Below are positions 34,664 through 43,647 of a stretch of DNA of 64,000 bases, piece after piece; position 1 is the first letter of the stretch; each line of letters starts with the position of its first letter. The notes under the pieces are model-generated. The model saw nothing but the letters and a program-made list of their open reading frames with translations, was not told where the DNA came from and did not search any database. The translations under genes and the position numbers were made by a program. This stretch comes from Nocardiopsis mwathae (GTDB lineage Bacteria > Actinomycetota > Actinomycetes > Streptosporangiales > Streptosporangiaceae). The stretch spans positions 4,030,001 to 4,094,000 of the forward strand of contig NZ_JACHDS010000001.1 of the NCBI RefSeq assembly GCF_014201195.1, given 5' to 3'.

Positions 34664-36031
34664 CTACGCCGAGAGGTGCGCCAGCAGGTCCTGGCGGGTG
34701 AGGACACCGGCCGGCTTGCCGTCGACGAGCACCACGACGGCGCCCGCCGTCTGCAGCAGCTGCACGCACCGGCTGACCGGCTCGCCCGAGCCGACCAGCG
34801 GCAGCGGCGCGCTCATGTGCTTGTCGATCGGGTCGGCGAGCTGCGCGCGCCCGTTGAACAGGGCGTCCAGCATGTCGCGCTCGGCGACCGAGCCGACGAC
34901 CTCGGGCGCCATGACCGGCGGCTCCTCCTTGAGGACGGGAAGCTGGGAGACCCCGTACTCGCGCATGACCGCCACGGCCTCGCCGACGGTCTCGTGCGGG
35001 TGGACGTGCACGAAGTCGGGCAGCTCGGCGCCCTTGGCCCCGAGCACCTGCGCGGCGGTGGCCTCCTCGGTCTCCTGCGACAGGAAGCCGTAGTCGGCCA
35101 TCCACTCGTCGTTGAAGATCTTGGTGAGGTAGCCGCGCCCGCCGTCGGGCAGCAGCACCACGATGACGTCGTCCGGCGCAGCGGTGGCGGCCACCTTGAG
35201 CGCGGCGACCACGGCCATCCCGCAGGAACCGCCGACCAGCAGCGACTCGTCCTTGGCGAGGCGGCGCGTCATCAGGAACGAGTCCTTGTCGCTGACCGCG
35301 ATGATCTCGTCGCAGATGTCCGTGTCGTAGGTCTCGGGCCAGATGTCCTCGCCGACGCCCTCGACCAGGTAGGGGCGGCCGGTACCGCCGGAGTAGACGG
35401 AGCCCTCGGGGTCGGCGCCGATGATCTTCACCTTGCCGCCGGAGACCTCCTTGAGGTAGCGGCCGGTGCCGCTGATGGTGCCCCCGGTGCCGATACCGGC
35501 CACGAAGTGCGTGATGCGCCCCTCGGTCTGCTCCCAGAGCTCCGGGCCGGTGCTCTCGTAGTGCGAGAGGGGGTTGTTCCGGTTGGTGTACTGGTCGGGC
35601 TTCCAGGCGCCGGGAATGGTGGCGGCCAGCCGGTCCGACACCGAGTAGTAGGAGTCGGGGTGGTCGGGCGCGACCGTGGTCGGGCAGACCACGACCTCGG
35701 CGCCGTAGGCCCGCAGCACCGCCAGCTTGTCCGTGCCGACCTTGTCCGGGCAGACGAACACACAGCGGTAGCCGCGCTCGGCCGCGACGATCGCCAGCCC
35801 GACACCGGTGTTGCCCGAGGTCGGCTCGACGATGGTGCCGCCAGGCTTGAGCAGGCCCTTCTCCTCGGCGTCGAGGACCATCTTCAGCGCGATCCGGTCC
35901 TTGACCGAACCGCCGGGGTTGAAGTACTCGACCTTCGCCAGCACCGTGGGGGCGAGCCCCTCGGTCACCTTGTTCAGCCGCAGCAGCGGAGTGTCGCCGA
36001 CCAGCTCGATCAGTGAGTTGTGCACCCGCAT
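34664..36031 (-). CDS. cbs: Cystathionine beta-synthase
   Basis: 455 residues, ATG start. The fold-type II PLP domain (about 1-315) has the PLP lysine in NPGGSVKDRIALKM (about 44), PTSGNTGVGLAI, the phosphate loop GIGTGGTISGTGR, and the GGSCGMAV block. Two CBS domains follow (about 335-455: FVHVHPHETVGEAVAVMREYGVSQLPV and LVGSGEPVSRCVQLLQTAGAVVVLVDGK), a regulatory pair that in other enzymes binds adenosyl ligands. It joins homocysteine and serine to cystathionine in reverse trans-sulfuration. Bacterial enzymes lack the human haem domain, as here. Confidence 0.94.
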   Translation of the reverse strand: MRVHNSLIELVGDTPLLRLNKVTEGLAPTVLAKVEYFNPGGSVKDRIALKMVLDAEEKGLLKPGGTIVEPTSGNTGVGLAIVAAERGYRCVFVCPDKVGTDKLAVLRAYGAEVVVCPTTVAPDHPDSYYSVSDRLAATIPGAWKPDQYTNRNNPLSHYESTGPELWEQTEGRITHFVAGIGTGGTISGTGRYLKEVSGGKVKIIGADPEGSVYSGGTGRPYLVEGVGEDIWPETYDTDICDEIIAVSDKDSFLMTRRLAKDESLLVGGSCGMAVVAALKVAATAAPDDVIVVLLPDGGRGYLTKIFNDEWMADYGFLSQETEEATAAQVLGAKGAELPDFVHVHPHETVGEAVAVMREYGVSQLPVLKEEPPVMAPEVVGSVAERDMLDALFNGRAQLADPIDKHMSAPLPLVGSGEPVSRCVQLLQTAGAVVVLVDGKPAGVLTRQDLLAHLSA

Positions 36032-36602
36032 CAGATCTTTTCGTCCCCTTCAACGATCGCTCGTTCGCGCCCGGGTGCCGCAGATCGCCGTGGCCCGCCC
36101 CGGACGGCCCGCGTGGCGCGCGGGACCCGGTTCACTCACGATGCCTGTGACAGCCGCGGATCTCGCGAACCGTCCTGGTCACGGCCGCCAATTGCCGTGG
36201 ACGGACCGGTTGGGTCCGTATGTCTGTGCAGCCTAACGTGATCACACCCTCGGACGACATGCCGGGAGATCGCCGGGGCACCGGGCCGGGGAGAGCCGCG
36301 AGCACGGAGCGCGGCCGGTTCCGGACAGGCTTTCGCGGGCGCTGCGGACGCACTGGATACGGGAAGGACGAGATGGCGGCGGACGGCGGCGGCACCGGAG
36401 GTGATCGACCCGGTACTCCCGGAATCCGGCGCGCGCCGCGGTCGTTGACAACATCTCTACCGATGAGTAATCCGGAATTCGGAGTGAACGGGAGGACGCC
36501 GGGCCCATGGCCCGGCGGGCACGCGCGCCTCCGCGTGCGGGTCGCGGGGACGGACGCGCGCCGGATCCTCTGCCATCCGTTCGGAACGGGAGACGGGGAC
36601 AT
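36032..36602. other. Divergent intergenic region cbs / GDSL hydrolase
   Basis: 571 bases without a supported gene; the open frames here are Arg/Pro-rich and lack ribosome sites. It must hold the promoters of both flanking genes. The only clear element is described separately at 36445. Confidence 0.6.
36445..36473 (+). promoter_or_regulatory. Candidate promoter of the GDSL hydrolase gene
   Basis: TTGACA at 36445-36450, a 17-base spacer, then TAATCC at 36468-36473. The -35 is perfect and the -10 weak. The surrounding 40 bases are AT-rich. It would give a leader of about 120 bases. Confidence 0.35.
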
Positions 36603-37676
36603 ATGTCGCTACGCGCCGCACGCGCCCGGAGAATCGCGACCGCCACCGCGTTCGGCGGCGGCGGTCTGACCCTCCTGGGAGCCGGGACCATCGCACTGCT
36701 CTACATGCAGGCCAAGATCGCGCACCGCACCGTCGGCTTCACCGAGTGGACGGCGCCCGACGTCGACGGGCTCTACGGCGGCGGTGACGGCGCACCGATC
36801 TCGTTCGTGATGATGGGCGACTCCACGGCCGCCGGGTTCGCGCTGGCCGACGGGATGCAGACGCCGGCGAGCCTGATCGCCGGGGGCCTGTCGGCGGTGG
36901 CCGAGCGGCCCGTGCGGATGCGCAACGTCGCGGTCGTCGGCGCGACGTCGGCGGGCCTGCACGAGCAGCTGCAGCGGGTCCGCCCCGGTCGGATCGACCT
37001 GGCCATCGTCTTCATCGGCGCCAACGACGTCATCCACCGGATGCGCCCGGCCGACTCGGTGCGGCACCTGCAGGCGGTGGTGCGCGAGCTGGTCGCGGCC
37101 GACACCGCCGTCGTCGTGGGGACCTGCCCCGACCTGGGGTCGGTGCAGCCCATCGGCCAGCCGCTGCGCTACGTGGCGCGGCGCTCCTCCCGGCAGCTCG
37201 CCGCCGCGCAGACCATCGCGGTGGTCGAGGAGGGCGGGCGCACGGTCTCGCTGAGCAACATGCTGGCCGACGAGTTCCAGAACAACCCCGACGAGCTCTT
37301 CGGCCCGGACCGGTTCCACCCCTCGGCGCGCGGGTATGCCCAGGCCGCGGTCGCCGTGCTGCCCACCGCGTGCGTGGCGCTGGGCCTGCTGCCGGAGTTG
37401 GAGACCGTCCCCGACCCCGGCGAGGGCGAGGGCGTCCTGCCGATCGCCACGGCCGCCGCCGAAGCGGTCGAGGAGCCCGGCATGGAGGTCAGCGGCGCCC
37501 GGGTCGCCGGGCACGAGCGGGGGCCGCGGGGGCGCTGGGCCACGCTGCTGCGGCGGCGGACCCGGACCCCGGTGCCGGAGGCCGCGGCGGAGCACGCGGA
37601 GGCGGAAGGGCCGGACACGGTACCGGAGGCCGACGCGGTCCGCGGCGCCGCCGTCGAGGGCGGCGGCCGGGCCTGA
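36603..37676 (+). CDS. Membrane-anchored SGNH/GDSL hydrolase
   Basis: 357 residues from the ATG at 36603. A signal anchor (about 12-35) puts the catalytic domain outside. Block I is FVMMGDSTAAGF with nucleophile Ser74, block III IVFIGANDV with the oxyanion Asn, and block V DRFHPSARGY with the catalytic Asp and His. These are complete for an esterase/lipase of the SGNH superfamily. Residues beyond about 290 form a low-complexity Glu/Ala/Pro/Arg tail. Position between cbs and the thiolase matches Rv1075c. The substrate is unknown; lipid or acetyl esters are usual for the family. Confidence 0.88.
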   Translation: MSLRAARARRIATATAFGGGGLTLLGAGTIALLYMQAKIAHRTVGFTEWTAPDVDGLYGGGDGAPISFVMMGDSTAAGFALADGMQTPASLIAGGLSAVAERPVRMRNVAVVGATSAGLHEQLQRVRPGRIDLAIVFIGANDVIHRMRPADSVRHLQAVVRELVAADTAVVVGTCPDLGSVQPIGQPLRYVARRSSRQLAAAQTIAVVEEGGRTVSLSNMLADEFQNNPDELFGPDRFHPSARGYAQAAVAVLPTACVALGLLPELETVPDPGEGEGVLPIATAAAEAVEEPGMEVSGARVAGHERGPRGRWATLLRRRTRTPVPEAAAEHAEAEGPDTVPEADAVRGAAVEGGGRA

Positions 37677-37754
37677 CCGCGTTCCGCCGCCCCGCTGCGC
37701 CGCCGGGATCCGGCCGAACCGCGACCCCGGTGGTCGGCTACGTCACAACGCCAG

Positions 37755-37771
37755 GTTAACTGAGCAGTAAC
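37755..37771 (+). promoter_or_regulatory. Imperfect palindrome upstream of thiolase gene
   Basis: gttaactgagcagtaac: gtta(a)ct pairs with agtaac with one extra base, 59 bases before the start codon. It resembles TetR-type operators found before fatty-acid degradation genes. Weak evidence. Confidence 0.25.
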
Positions 37772-37829
37772 ATCAAGATCGGCCGCCCTGCCCGGACGGC
37801 CCGGCGTCGAAGAGGAAGGCCCGCGAGCA

Positions 37830-39053
37830 ATGCCTGAAGCCGTCATCGTCGCGACCGCGCGCTCACCCATCGGCCGCGCGTTCAAGGGGTCCCTGAAGGA
37901 CCTGCGCGCGGACGACCTGACCGCCCGGATCATCTCCGCCGCGCTGGCCAAGGTGCCGGAGCTCGACCCCGCGTCCGTCGACGACCTGCTCCTCGGCTGC
38001 GGCCTGCCCGGCGGCGAGCAGGGCAACAACCTCGCCCGGGTGATCGCCGTCCAGCTCGGCCTGGACTCGGTCCCCGGCGCGACCATCACCCGCTACTGTT
38101 CCTCCTCTCTGCAGACGACGCGGATGGCCTATCACGCCATCAAGGCCGGGGAGGGCGACGTCTTCATCTCCGCAGGGGTGGAGATGGTCAGCCGCTTCAC
38201 CAAGGGCAACAGCGACTCGCTGCCCGACACCAAGAACCCGCTGTTCGCCGGGGCCGAGGAGCGCACCGCGCGGCGCGCCGAGGGCGGCGCCCCGGAGTGG
38301 AGCGACCCGCGCGCGGACGGCGAGGTGCCCGACGTCTACATCGCCATGGGCCAGACCGCCGAGAACGTGGTGCAGATGCGCGGGCTGTCCCGGCAGCGCC
38401 AGGACGAGTTCGGCGTGCGCTCGCAGAACCTCGCCGAGAAGTCGATCGACAACGGGTTCTGGGACCGCGAGATCGTCCCGGTCACGCTCCCCGACGGCTC
38501 GGTGGTGAGCGCGGACGACGGACCGCGCCGCGGCACCTCCTATGAGAAGGTCTCCGGGCTCAAGCCGGTGTTCCGCCCCGACGGCACGGTCACCGCCGGG
38601 AACTGCTGCCCCCTGAACGACGGCGCCGCGGCGGTGATCATCATGAGCGACACCAAGGCCGCGCAGCTGGGCATCACCCCGCTGGCCCGGATCGTGTCCA
38701 CGGGTGTCAGCGCGCTGTCCCCGGAGATCATGGGGCTGGGCCCGGTCGCGGCGTCGCGCCAGGCGCTGGCCCGCGCCAACATGAGCATCGACGACATCGA
38801 CCTGGTGGAGATCAACGAGGCGTTCGCGGCCCAGGTGCTGCCGTCCGCCGACGACCTCGGGATCGACATCGACGCCAAGCTCAACGTGAACGGCGGCGCG
38901 ATCGCGGTCGGCCACCCGTTCGGCATGACCGGCGCGCGCATCACCACGACGCTCCTCAACGGCCTGGAGTTCCACGACAAGACGTTCGGCCTGGAGACCA
39001 TGTGCGTGGGCGGCGGCCAGGGGATGGCGGCCGTCTTCGAGCGGCTGAGCTGA
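37830..39053 (+). CDS. fadA: Acetyl-CoA C-acyltransferase (thiolase)
   Basis: 407 residues, ATG start. A thiolase of fatty-acid beta-oxidation that cleaves 3-ketoacyl-CoA with CoA to acetyl-CoA. The acylated nucleophile is Cys90 in TRYCSSSLQT. The C-terminal catalytic pair is in GGAIAVGHPFGMTGAR (His) and METMCVGGGQGMA-type block (LETMCVGGGQG, proton-relay Cys). NEAFAAQVL supplies the oxyanion helix. In M. tuberculosis the equivalent fadA3 is also next to the GDSL gene. No partner fadB lies nearby. Confidence 0.94.
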   Translation: MPEAVIVATARSPIGRAFKGSLKDLRADDLTARIISAALAKVPELDPASVDDLLLGCGLPGGEQGNNLARVIAVQLGLDSVPGATITRYCSSSLQTTRMAYHAIKAGEGDVFISAGVEMVSRFTKGNSDSLPDTKNPLFAGAEERTARRAEGGAPEWSDPRADGEVPDVYIAMGQTAENVVQMRGLSRQRQDEFGVRSQNLAEKSIDNGFWDREIVPVTLPDGSVVSADDGPRRGTSYEKVSGLKPVFRPDGTVTAGNCCPLNDGAAAVIIMSDTKAAQLGITPLARIVSTGVSALSPEIMGLGPVAASRQALARANMSIDDIDLVEINEAFAAQVLPSADDLGIDIDAKLNVNGGAIAVGHPFGMTGARITTTLLNGLEFHDKTFGLETMCVGGGQGMAAVFERLS

Positions 39054-39103
39054 CGGGGCTTCGGACGGCCGGAACACCGGATCGCGGCCGACCGGGCCAC
39101 CCG

Positions 39104-39140
39104 CGGCGGGACCCCTGCGGAATGCGGGGTCCCGCCGTTT
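39104..39140 (+). terminator. Terminator after thiolase gene
   Basis: Perfect 12-bp arms cggcgggacccc / ggggtcccgccg, loop of ten bases, then ttt. Confidence 0.8.
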
Positions 39141-39313
39141 CATGCCCGTAGGACACCGGACCGCCCGCGCCGTCTGGTTTCCCAACGGCGGGTGAAGACG
39201 CCCTGGAGGGCGGGGCACCGGAAAGTAACGTAAAAGCTCGCTTCGAGGGCTTGTCCGATTCGTGATCCTGATGCAAGGTCGCAGGTAAGTGCCGCTCATC
39301 CTCGGAGGTGCGT

Positions 39314-39559
39314 ATGTCGGTAACCCACTCGCCGGAGACCCACGCGCTGCTCATCGCCCGCATTCCGACCGTCACAGGCCGCCAACTCCACGAGTGGTTC
39401 GACAAGCTAGAGAAGGGCCCGGGCCTCACCCGCTGCTCCGAGCGCACGAACTGGCTCGCCGACGAGTACCAGCTCAGCCACGGCTACGCGCAGGCCATCG
39501 TTCAGGAATTCGACCGTCGCCGCCGGAACCGCACGGCCGTTCCGCGACAGCGCCCCTGA
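39314..39559 (+). CDS. DUF4287-family small protein
   Basis: 81 residues. The ATG at 39314 follows ggagg at 39304-39308. The whole protein matches DUF4287: SPETHALLIARIPTVTGRQLHEWFDKLEKGPGL, then RTNWLADEYQLSHGYAQAIVQEFDRR, an all-helical fold of unknown function often encoded alone in actinomycetes, and sometimes associated with DUF5655. It is followed by a strong terminator that it shares with the convergent Bax-inhibitor gene. Confidence 0.88.
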   Translation: MSVTHSPETHALLIARIPTVTGRQLHEWFDKLEKGPGLTRCSERTNWLADEYQLSHGYAQAIVQEFDRRRRNRTAVPRQRP

Positions 39560-39591
39560 CACCCCAGCCCCGTCCTCACAGCGAAACGAAG

Positions 39592-39629
39592 AACCGCCTC
39601 GCCCGGGCAGGTGCCCGGACGAGGCGGTT
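39592..39629. terminator. Bidirectional terminator
   Basis: 10-bp arms aaccgcctcg / cgaggcggtt, extended inward by a 7-bp stem with one C-A mismatch, and flanked by tt/aa on both sides. It ends both the DUF4287 gene and, from the other side, the gene at 39682. Confidence 0.85.
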
Positions 39630-39681
39630 TCGTCGTTCGCGGCTGCCGCCGGGCCGCCAGGCCCGTCGGCGCCGACAGGTG

Positions 39682-40602
39682 CTAGTCCTGGAAGATCGCG
39701 TACAGCATCCAGAACAGGCGCAGCATCTCGATGTACAGCCAGACCAGCGAGATGGTCAGGCCGAAGGCGCACTGCCAGGCGAGCTTGTTGGGGACGCCCG
39801 CCTCGATGCCGTCCTCGATGCCCTTGAACTCGATGGCCAGCGTGGCGCAGGCGATCACGATCATCACCAGCGAGACGATGATGCCCAGCGGGCCCGCCTC
39901 GCGGATGCCCAGGCCACCCGGGATGAAGAAGCTCAGCACGAGGTTGAGCAGGATCAGGACCAGGGCCGCGACCAGGGCGACCGAGACGACCTTCACGAAG
40001 GTGTTGGTCACCCGGATGATGCGCATCCGGTACATCGTGAGCATCGTGGCGAACGCGACGATGGTGCCCACGACGGCGGAGGTGACCAGCTGGCCCGGCG
40101 CGGTACCCGCCGAGACCTCGAAGACCCGGCTGATACCACCCACGAAGAGGCCCTCAAGGGCCGCGTAGATGAGGATCAGGGCGGGGTTGGTCGAGCCCTT
40201 GAAGCCGATGATGAGGCCCAGGACCAGACCGCCCAGCATGCCGCCGAAGGTCAGCATCATGCTCAGGCCCGGGTTGGCCGGGTCGAACAGGAAGTAGTTG
40301 ATGGCGGCGGTGAGGATGACCATACCGATGGTCATCGCGCTGCGGATGACGACGTCGTCGATCGACATCGGCCGCGCGTCCTCGGCCGACATGGGGGGCT
40401 GGCCGTGGGGCTCGGCGTAGCCCGGCTGGCCGTAGGGGGGTTGCCCCGGCTGCGGGTATCCGGCGTATCCCTGCTGATAACCGGGCTGGCCGTAGGGCTG
40501 CTGGTAGGGGCCGCCCTGGCCGTACGGAGCCTGGTGGGGCTGGCCATAGCCCGGCTGGGCGGAGCGCATGGCCCGCTTCAGGACGGGGTTGGAACTCCTC
40601 AT
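39682..40602 (-). CDS. Bax inhibitor-1 / YccA family membrane protein
   Basis: 306 residues from the ATG at 40602, giving the MRSSNPVLKR start seen in this family; an ATG two codons upstream is too close to the AAGAG ribosome site. After a Tyr/Gln/Pro/Gly-rich cytosolic N-terminus (about 10-70) there are seven membrane helices (about 85-300), with TNTFVKVVSVALVAAL and the acidic-residue-containing last helices (EFKGIEDGIEAG, IEMLRLFW). Members of the TMBIM superfamily form pH-gated Ca leak channels; a transport role here is inference. Confidence 0.88.
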   Translation of the reverse strand: MRSSNPVLKRAMRSAQPGYGQPHQAPYGQGGPYQQPYGQPGYQQGYAGYPQPGQPPYGQPGYAEPHGQPPMSAEDARPMSIDDVVIRSAMTIGMVILTAAINYFLFDPANPGLSMMLTFGGMLGGLVLGLIIGFKGSTNPALILIYAALEGLFVGGISRVFEVSAGTAPGQLVTSAVVGTIVAFATMLTMYRMRIIRVTNTFVKVVSVALVAALVLILLNLVLSFFIPGGLGIREAGPLGIIVSLVMIVIACATLAIEFKGIEDGIEAGVPNKLAWQCAFGLTISLVWLYIEMLRLFWMLYAIFQD

Positions 40603-40770
40603 CTGCATCTCTTCGCAAGCCTTTCCAGGGCGTCGCTAATCTCCCCCAACCTAACGCACCGCCCCGCGGGCGGGTTCCCCGCTCAGGTCACGCTTGGGAT
40701 TCATCACCGGCCGAAATCCCGTGGCCGGGTGCGGAATGCGGTAGAAGGTCGCGATCACCCGCACGGACGA

Positions 40771-40817
40771 CCGTCCCCGCCCCGCCGCAGGGGGAGGCGC
40801 GGGCGGGGCGGGGACGG
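40771..40817 (-). terminator. Terminator after putB
   Basis: Perfect 16-bp arms (40771-40786, ccgtccccgccccgcc, and 40802-40817) with a 15-base loop. It lies 31 bases beyond the putB stop. Confidence 0.75.
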
Positions 40818-40847
40818 CGGGGGAACGGAGCCGGGGATGAGGGGGAT

Positions 40848-41774
40848 TCAGCCCCGGCTCACCAGGGACCGTGCGAAGAACGCGACGTTGGCCGGACGCT
40901 CGGCCAGGCGCCGCATGAAGTAGCCGTACCACTCGTCGCCGTAGGGAACGTAGACGCGCATCCGGTTGCCCTCGGCCGCGAGGCGCACCTGCTCGGCCTC
41001 GCGGATGCCGTACAGCATCTGGTACTCGAAGGTGTCCGGCGCGCGCCCGGTGTCCTCGGCCAGCTTCCCGGCGATCGCGATGAGGCGCGGGTCGTGGGAG
41101 GCGATCATCGGGTAGCCGTCCCCGGCCATCAGGATCTTCAGGCAGCGCACGTAGGCCCGGTCGACCTCCCGCTTGTCCCGGTAGGCCACCGACGCCGGTT
41201 CGTCGTAGGCGCCCTTGCACAGCCGCACGCGCGAGCCGGCGCTGCGCAGGTCGCGGCAGTCGGCCTCGGTCCGGTGCAGGTAGGCCTGGAGGACCGCACC
41301 CACCCACGGGAAGTCGACGCGCAGGTCGCGCAGGATCCCCAGGGTGGAGTCGGTGGTGGTGTGGTCCTCCATGTCCAGGGTGACCGTGGTGCCGACGGCG
41401 GCGGCCTCCTCGCAGATCCGCCGGGCGTTGTCCAGCGCGACCTTCTCGCCGTCGGCGGGCAGGAACTGCCCGACCGCCGACAGCTTCACCGAGACCTCGG
41501 CCCGCCCGGCCAGCCCGCGGCGGCCCAGTTCACACAGGAGCCGGCTGTAGGCGGTGACGGTGGCCTCCGCCTGGGCGAGCTCGGTGGTGTCCTCACCCAG
41601 GTGGTCCAGGGTGATGAGGCGGTCCTCGGCGAGCTTCTCGACCGCGGGGAGCGCCTGCTCCTGGGTCGAGCCGGCGACGAACCGCGCGACCAGCCCCCGG
41701 GTCACGGGGGCGCGCTCAACGAGGGTGCGGCAGGCGGTGGAGCGGGCCGCGACCAGAAGTGGCGTACGAAGCAT
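40848..41774 (-). CDS. putB: Proline dehydrogenase (monofunctional)
   Basis: 308 residues, ATG with gggg upstream. An FAD enzyme that oxidises proline to pyrroline-5-carboxylate at the membrane. The (beta/alpha)8 barrel landmarks are visible: VTLDMEDHTTTDSTL, LCKGAYDEPA, MIASHDPRLI, FEYQMLYGIRE and VYVPYGDEWYGYFMRRLAERPAN, the last being the substrate-binding RRxxER. It is the downstream gene of the pruA-putB pair, 113 bases after pruA, with a hairpin in the gap. Confidence 0.95.
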   Translation of the reverse strand: MLRTPLLVAARSTACRTLVERAPVTRGLVARFVAGSTQEQALPAVEKLAEDRLITLDHLGEDTTELAQAEATVTAYSRLLCELGRRGLAGRAEVSVKLSAVGQFLPADGEKVALDNARRICEEAAAVGTTVTLDMEDHTTTDSTLGILRDLRVDFPWVGAVLQAYLHRTEADCRDLRSAGSRVRLCKGAYDEPASVAYRDKREVDRAYVRCLKILMAGDGYPMIASHDPRLIAIAGKLAEDTGRAPDTFEYQMLYGIREAEQVRLAAEGNRMRVYVPYGDEWYGYFMRRLAERPANVAFFARSLVSRG

Positions 41775-41834
41775 GATCGACCCCAGTCGTGTTCTGCGGC
41801 GCGCCGGCCGTCGGCGGCGCGCCCGGGTTCGAGC

Positions 41835-41867
41835 GGGTCCCGGGCGGTGTGTCGGCGCCCGGGACCC
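41835..41867 (-). terminator. Hairpin between pruA and putB
   Basis: Perfect 11-bp arms gggtcccgggc / gcccgggaccc, loop of 11. It lies inside the presumed operon and could reduce read-through into putB or protect the pruA message. Confidence 0.5.
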
Positions 41868-41887
41868 GGGGATGTCCCCGTCGGGGG

Positions 41888-43513
41888 TCAGCCCTGGTGG
41901 GGGTGGGAGGAGGCCGTCGGCGGGACGAACGTCTCCTTGATCGAGCGCGGGCTGGCCCAGCGCGCGAGGTTCTGCGCGGAGCCGGCCTTGTCGTTGGTGC
42001 CCGAGGCGCGGCCGCCGCCGAAGGGCTGCTGGCCGACGACGGAGCCGGTCGGCTTGTCGTTGACGTAGAAGTTGCCCGCGGCGAAGCGCAGCGCGTGGTG
42101 CGCCTTGGTGACGGCCTCGCGGTCGTCGGCGATGACGGCGCCGGTCAGGGCGTAGGCGGAGCCCTCGTCGACGACCTTCAGGATGCGCTCGTAGTCGCCG
42201 TCCTCATAGACGTGGACCGCGATGAACGGGCCGAAGTACTCGGTGCTGAAGACCTCGTTGGACGGGTCGGTGCCGACGACGACGGTCGGGCGGACGAAGA
42301 AGCCCACGGAGTCGTCGACCTGGCCGCCGGCGATGATCTCCAGCGTCGGGTCCTTGCGGGAGTGCTCGATGGCCCCGGCCACCTTGTCGAAGGCACGGCG
42401 GTCGATGACGGCGCCCATGAAGTTGGCGAAGTCGGTGACGTCGCCCATGGGGATGGCCTCGACCTCGGCGACGAGGTCGTCACGCAGGCGCTCCCACACC
42501 GAGCGCGCGACGAACGCACGCGAGGCCGCGGAGCACTTCTGGCCCTGGAACTCGAACGCGCCGCGGACGATCGCGGTGCGCACGACGTCGGGGTCGGCCG
42601 AGGAGTGGGCGACGATGAAGTCCTTGCCGCCGGTCTCCCCCACGACGCGCGGGTAGGAGCGGTAGGTCTCGATGTTCTCGCCGACCGTCCGCCACAGGTG
42701 CTGGAAGGTGCGGGTGGAGCCGGTGAAGTGCACGCCGGCCAGGTCCGGGTCGTTCATGGCGACGTCCGAGACGGCCAGGCCGTCGCCGGTGACCATGTTG
42801 ATGACGCCCGGGGGCATCCCGGCCTCTTCGAGGAGGCGCATCGTGAGGTCGGCTGCGAACTGCTGGGTGGGGGACGGCTTCCACACCACGACGTTGCCCA
42901 TGAGGGCGGGGGCGGTGGGCAGGTTCCCGGCGATGGCGGTGAAGTTGAACGGCGTGATCGCGTAGACGAAGCCCTCCAGCGGACGCTGTTCCAGGCGGTT
43001 CCACTGGCCGGCCGGGCTGAACGGCTGCTCGGCCATGAGGCGGCGCGCGTAGGCCACGTTGAAGCGCCAGAAGTCGATCAGCTCACAGGCGGAGTCGATC
43101 TCGGCCTGGATGGCGGTCTTGGACTGGCCGAGCATGGTGGCGGCGTTCAGCGTCTGGCGCCACGGGCCGGCCAGCAGGTCGGCGGCGCGCAGGATGATCG
43201 CGGCGCGCTCGTCGAAGGGCAGGTCCCGCCAGGCAGGGGCGGCCTTCTTGGCCGCGGCGATGGCGGCGCGCGCGTCGTCGTGGGTGGCGTTGGCCGTGGT
43301 GCCCAGGACGCGGGCGTGGTCGTGCGGCCGGACGACGTCGATGCGCTCGCCGCCGCCCATCCGACGCTCCCCGCCGATGGTCATCGGCAGCTCGACCGGC
43401 TCCTTGCCGAGCTCGGCCAGCTTGCGCTCCAGCTCGGCCCGCTCCGGGCTGCCCGGCGCGTACGTGAGTACGGGCTCGTTCACCGGGGTGGGGACGTTCG
43501 TGATGGCGTCCAT
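41888..43513 (-). CDS. pruA: L-glutamate gamma-semialdehyde (P5C) dehydrogenase
   Basis: 541 residues from the ATG at 43513 with gggagg five bases upstream (a GTG two codons earlier overlaps the ribosome site). It oxidises glutamate semialdehyde to glutamate with NAD, the second step of proline breakdown. The aldehyde dehydrogenase landmarks are FNFTAIAGN, VVWKPSPTQQ, HFTGSTRTF, VGETGGKDF with the general-base Glu, and FQGQKCSAASRAFV with the catalytic Cys (about 326). It is divergent from a PucR regulator across 134 bases. Confidence 0.95.
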   Translation of the reverse strand: MDAITNVPTPVNEPVLTYAPGSPERAELERKLAELGKEPVELPMTIGGERRMGGGERIDVVRPHDHARVLGTTANATHDDARAAIAAAKKAAPAWRDLPFDERAAIILRAADLLAGPWRQTLNAATMLGQSKTAIQAEIDSACELIDFWRFNVAYARRLMAEQPFSPAGQWNRLEQRPLEGFVYAITPFNFTAIAGNLPTAPALMGNVVVWKPSPTQQFAADLTMRLLEEAGMPPGVINMVTGDGLAVSDVAMNDPDLAGVHFTGSTRTFQHLWRTVGENIETYRSYPRVVGETGGKDFIVAHSSADPDVVRTAIVRGAFEFQGQKCSAASRAFVARSVWERLRDDLVAEVEAIPMGDVTDFANFMGAVIDRRAFDKVAGAIEHSRKDPTLEIIAGGQVDDSVGFFVRPTVVVGTDPSNEVFSTEYFGPFIAVHVYEDGDYERILKVVDEGSAYALTGAVIADDREAVTKAHHALRFAAGNFYVNDKPTGSVVGQQPFGGGRASGTNDKAGSAQNLARWASPRSIKETFVPPTASSHPHQG

Positions 43514-43616
43514 GGGCACCTCCCTGTCTCGATCGTCGAAGAAAACGTAAATTCAACGTGAACCGGACAAACGTAAGAGATGCCGGGGCATGACCACCTT
43601 GTGGAGTCGGCCACTC

Positions 43617-43647
43617 TTTGTCAGGCTGGCTTGGCCGATAGGACAAA
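43617..43647. promoter_or_regulatory. Candidate operator between pruA and the PucR gene
   Basis: Inverted repeat tttgtc (43617-43622) and gacaaa (43642-43647), centre-to-centre 25 bases, abutting the PucR start codon. Placement fits autoregulation plus control of pruA-putB. Confidence 0.4.

Noticed and set aside
34473-36053. Upstream extension of the acyltransferase frame
   Set aside because: The extension is antisense to cbs and Arg/Gly-rich. A GTG at 34472 with a ribosome site gives a normal-length acyltransferase.
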